11,096 bases of DNA, from the NCBI GenBank assembly GCA_009703845.1, contig WLFI01000010.1:1-11096 (forward strand). The letters run 5' to 3'. Of the stretch, positions 10,004 to 11,096 are shown in pieces. This DNA is from Actinomycetota bacterium (GTDB lineage: Bacteria; Actinomycetota; Actinomycetes; Actinomycetales; Microbacteriaceae). The notes below the pieces were generated by a model. The model saw nothing but the letters and a program-made list of their open reading frames with translations. It had not been told where the DNA came from and did not search any database. The first letter of the stretch is position 1. Each line of letters starts with the position of its first letter. The translations under genes were made by a program, and so were the position numbers.

Positions 10004-11096
10004 GTGACTGATAAAGCACAAGATGGACTCGGCGCCGCCTTTAACCGCCTTTTTTCGGCTTTCGCACTCATCAAACTTTCTGACGGCTTAATCGCTGCCG
10101 CTTCACCGCTGCTCGCCCTGCAGCTCACACGCGACCCATTTCTGATCTCGCTCACGGGCGCTCTATACATGCTGCCTTGGCTGCTATTCGCTATTCCGGT
10201 CGGCACGCTCCTTGATCGCATCGACCGCAGAGTTGCGCTAACCGTAACCGCGTTGGTTAGAGCATCCATGGCCAGCCTTCTGTGCTCTGCCATATTCTTT
10301 GACTTCACAACTATCTGGTTGCTTTATTTGGTCATCTTCGTAGTGGGTATCTGCGACGTTGTTTCAGACACCGGTCTGCAATCGCTGATTCCTACGGTTC
10401 TTCCGCATTCGAAGCTAGAGCGCGGCAATTCTCGGATGCAGGCTGCAGACACCGTGCTGGCGGGTTTCATCGGCACACCGCTTGGCTCGCTGCTGTTCAC
10501 CCTCGTCGCCGCATTGCCGTTCTTGTTTAACTCGATCGGCTTCTTCTTGGCCGCGTTGATGATTTCGGCGATTCCGAGAGAGATGATCGCGGTTTCTTCT
10601 ATAGCTAAAAAGCAACGACCCGCATTCACTGCCGAGATGAAGGCTGGCGTCAGCTACCTACTGAATGACAAGAAATTGTTGCGTTTGGTTTTAACCACCG
10701 CCGCGCTCGGTATGTGCTTCACCCTTTCTAATGCGACCCAGGCTCTGTTTTTGGTCGAAGAGCTTGGCGTGCCAGAGGCAGCTTTCGGTACGGTCTTGCT
10801 TTCGGGTGGAATCGGAGCTGTAGCTGGGGCACTTTTCGCCGCGAAAATCTCGAAGCGATTTGGTCGAGGAACAGCGCTTGCTGCAGGAATCACCATCACG
10901 ACGATTTTTGGTTTGGTTCAGGGCTTTGTACCCGAGGTTGTTTCACTCATGGTTGCAATGGCTATCGGTGGCTTTGGAGTTTCACTTTGGAACATCCTGC
11001 TCATGAGCCTCTACCATGCGTTAATTCCCAACGAAATCTTCGGCCGAATTCACGGCACCCGTCGCACCCTGGTTTGGGGCCTCATGCCTATCGGGG
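10004..11096 (+). CDS. Major facilitator superfamily transporter, MFS_3/EntS type (3' end outside the window)
   Basis: The first 364 codons of a proton-coupled exporter in the cytoplasmic membrane. The family includes the enterobactin exporter EntS and macrolide exporters; the substrate here cannot be told. Hydrophobic helices are visible at about 18-40, 47-70, 79-98, 104-122, 148-168, 171-190, 227-247, 260-281, 289-310 and 313-337. Between helices 2 and 3 the MFS motif A reads PVGTLLDRIDRR (65-76). A central cytoplasmic loop is at about 191-226. A family motif, FGRIHGTRR (346-354), precedes the edge. The start is GTG at 10004, with AAAGGAG (9992-9998) five bases upstream. The open frame continues off the right edge with 364 codons plus one base inside. 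It follows a strong terminator, so it has its own promoter, which partly matches a DtxR box. Confidence 0.9.
   Translation, partial: MTDKAQDGLGAAFNRLFSAFALIKLSDGLIAAASPLLALQLTRDPFLISLTGALYMLPWLLFAIPVGTLLDRIDRRVALTVTALVRASMASLLCSAIFFDFTTIWLLYLVIFVVGICDVVSDTGLQSLIPTVLPHSKLERGNSRMQAADTVLAGFIGTPLGSLLFTLVAALPFLFNSIGFFLAALMISAIPREMIAVSSIAKKQRPAFTAEMKAGVSYLLNDKKLLRLVLTTAALGMCFTLSNATQALFLVEELGVPEAAFGTVLLSGGIGAVAGALFAAKISKRFGRGTALAAGITITTIFGLVQGFVPEVVSLMVAMAIGGFGVSLWNILLMSLYHALIPNEIFGRIHGTRRTLVWGLMPIG

Overview
The window looks like chromosomal DNA of a small-genome actinobacterium, most likely a freshwater Microbacteriaceae of the Rhodoluna/Aquiluna (Luna) kind. The evidence is moderate GC (about half, by eye), a DtxR-type regulator with exact DtxR residue numbering, GTG and TTG starts, TAnnnT -10 boxes sitting 6-7 nt before start codons (leaderless transcripts), and a lysine/alanine/proline-rich histone-like protein. 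The genus is inference. I see no prophage, transposon, CRISPR array or plasmid hallmark.

Layout. 10-708: DtxR/IdeR metal regulator. 709-916: an intergenic region rich in inverted repeats with two candidate promoters. 917-1834: exported NlpC/P60 peptidoglycan hydrolase. 1835-2167: no conventional gene, but an apparent 32-codon ORF with a strong Shine-Dalgarno whose stop codon lies inside an intrinsic terminator, ahead of an HNH endonuclease gene (2168-2671). 2736-3113: zinc-ribbon/TM2 membrane protein, then a bidirectional terminator and, on the minus strand, tRNA-Arg(CCU). 3311-6961: a 1216-residue helicase-like protein ending in a restriction-endonuclease-like domain; its ATPase motifs are visibly degenerate. 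Convergent with it on the minus strand are an FmdB-type zinc ribbon (6964-7161) and 5-formyltetrahydrofolate cyclo-ligase (7209-7772). The latter diverges from a RimJ/RimL-type acetyltransferase (7791-8429) across an 18-bp gap holding overlapping -10 boxes for both directions. 8462-9157: three-helix membrane protein of unknown function. 9234-9920: repeat-rich histone H1-like protein with near-perfect DNA tandem repeats, followed by a terminator. 10004-end: 5' part of a major facilitator transporter of the EntS/MFS_3 type.

Most genes are independent housekeeping or lineage-conserved units rather than one pathway. The possible functional links are DtxR with the transporter (a partial DtxR-box match overlaps the transporter's -10) and the small ORF/terminator with the HNH gene (possible attenuation). 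The strongest leads are the pseudo-helicase/nuclease fusion, the small ORF with embedded terminator, the symmetric leaderless divergent promoter, and the histone-like protein built on expanding DNA repeats.
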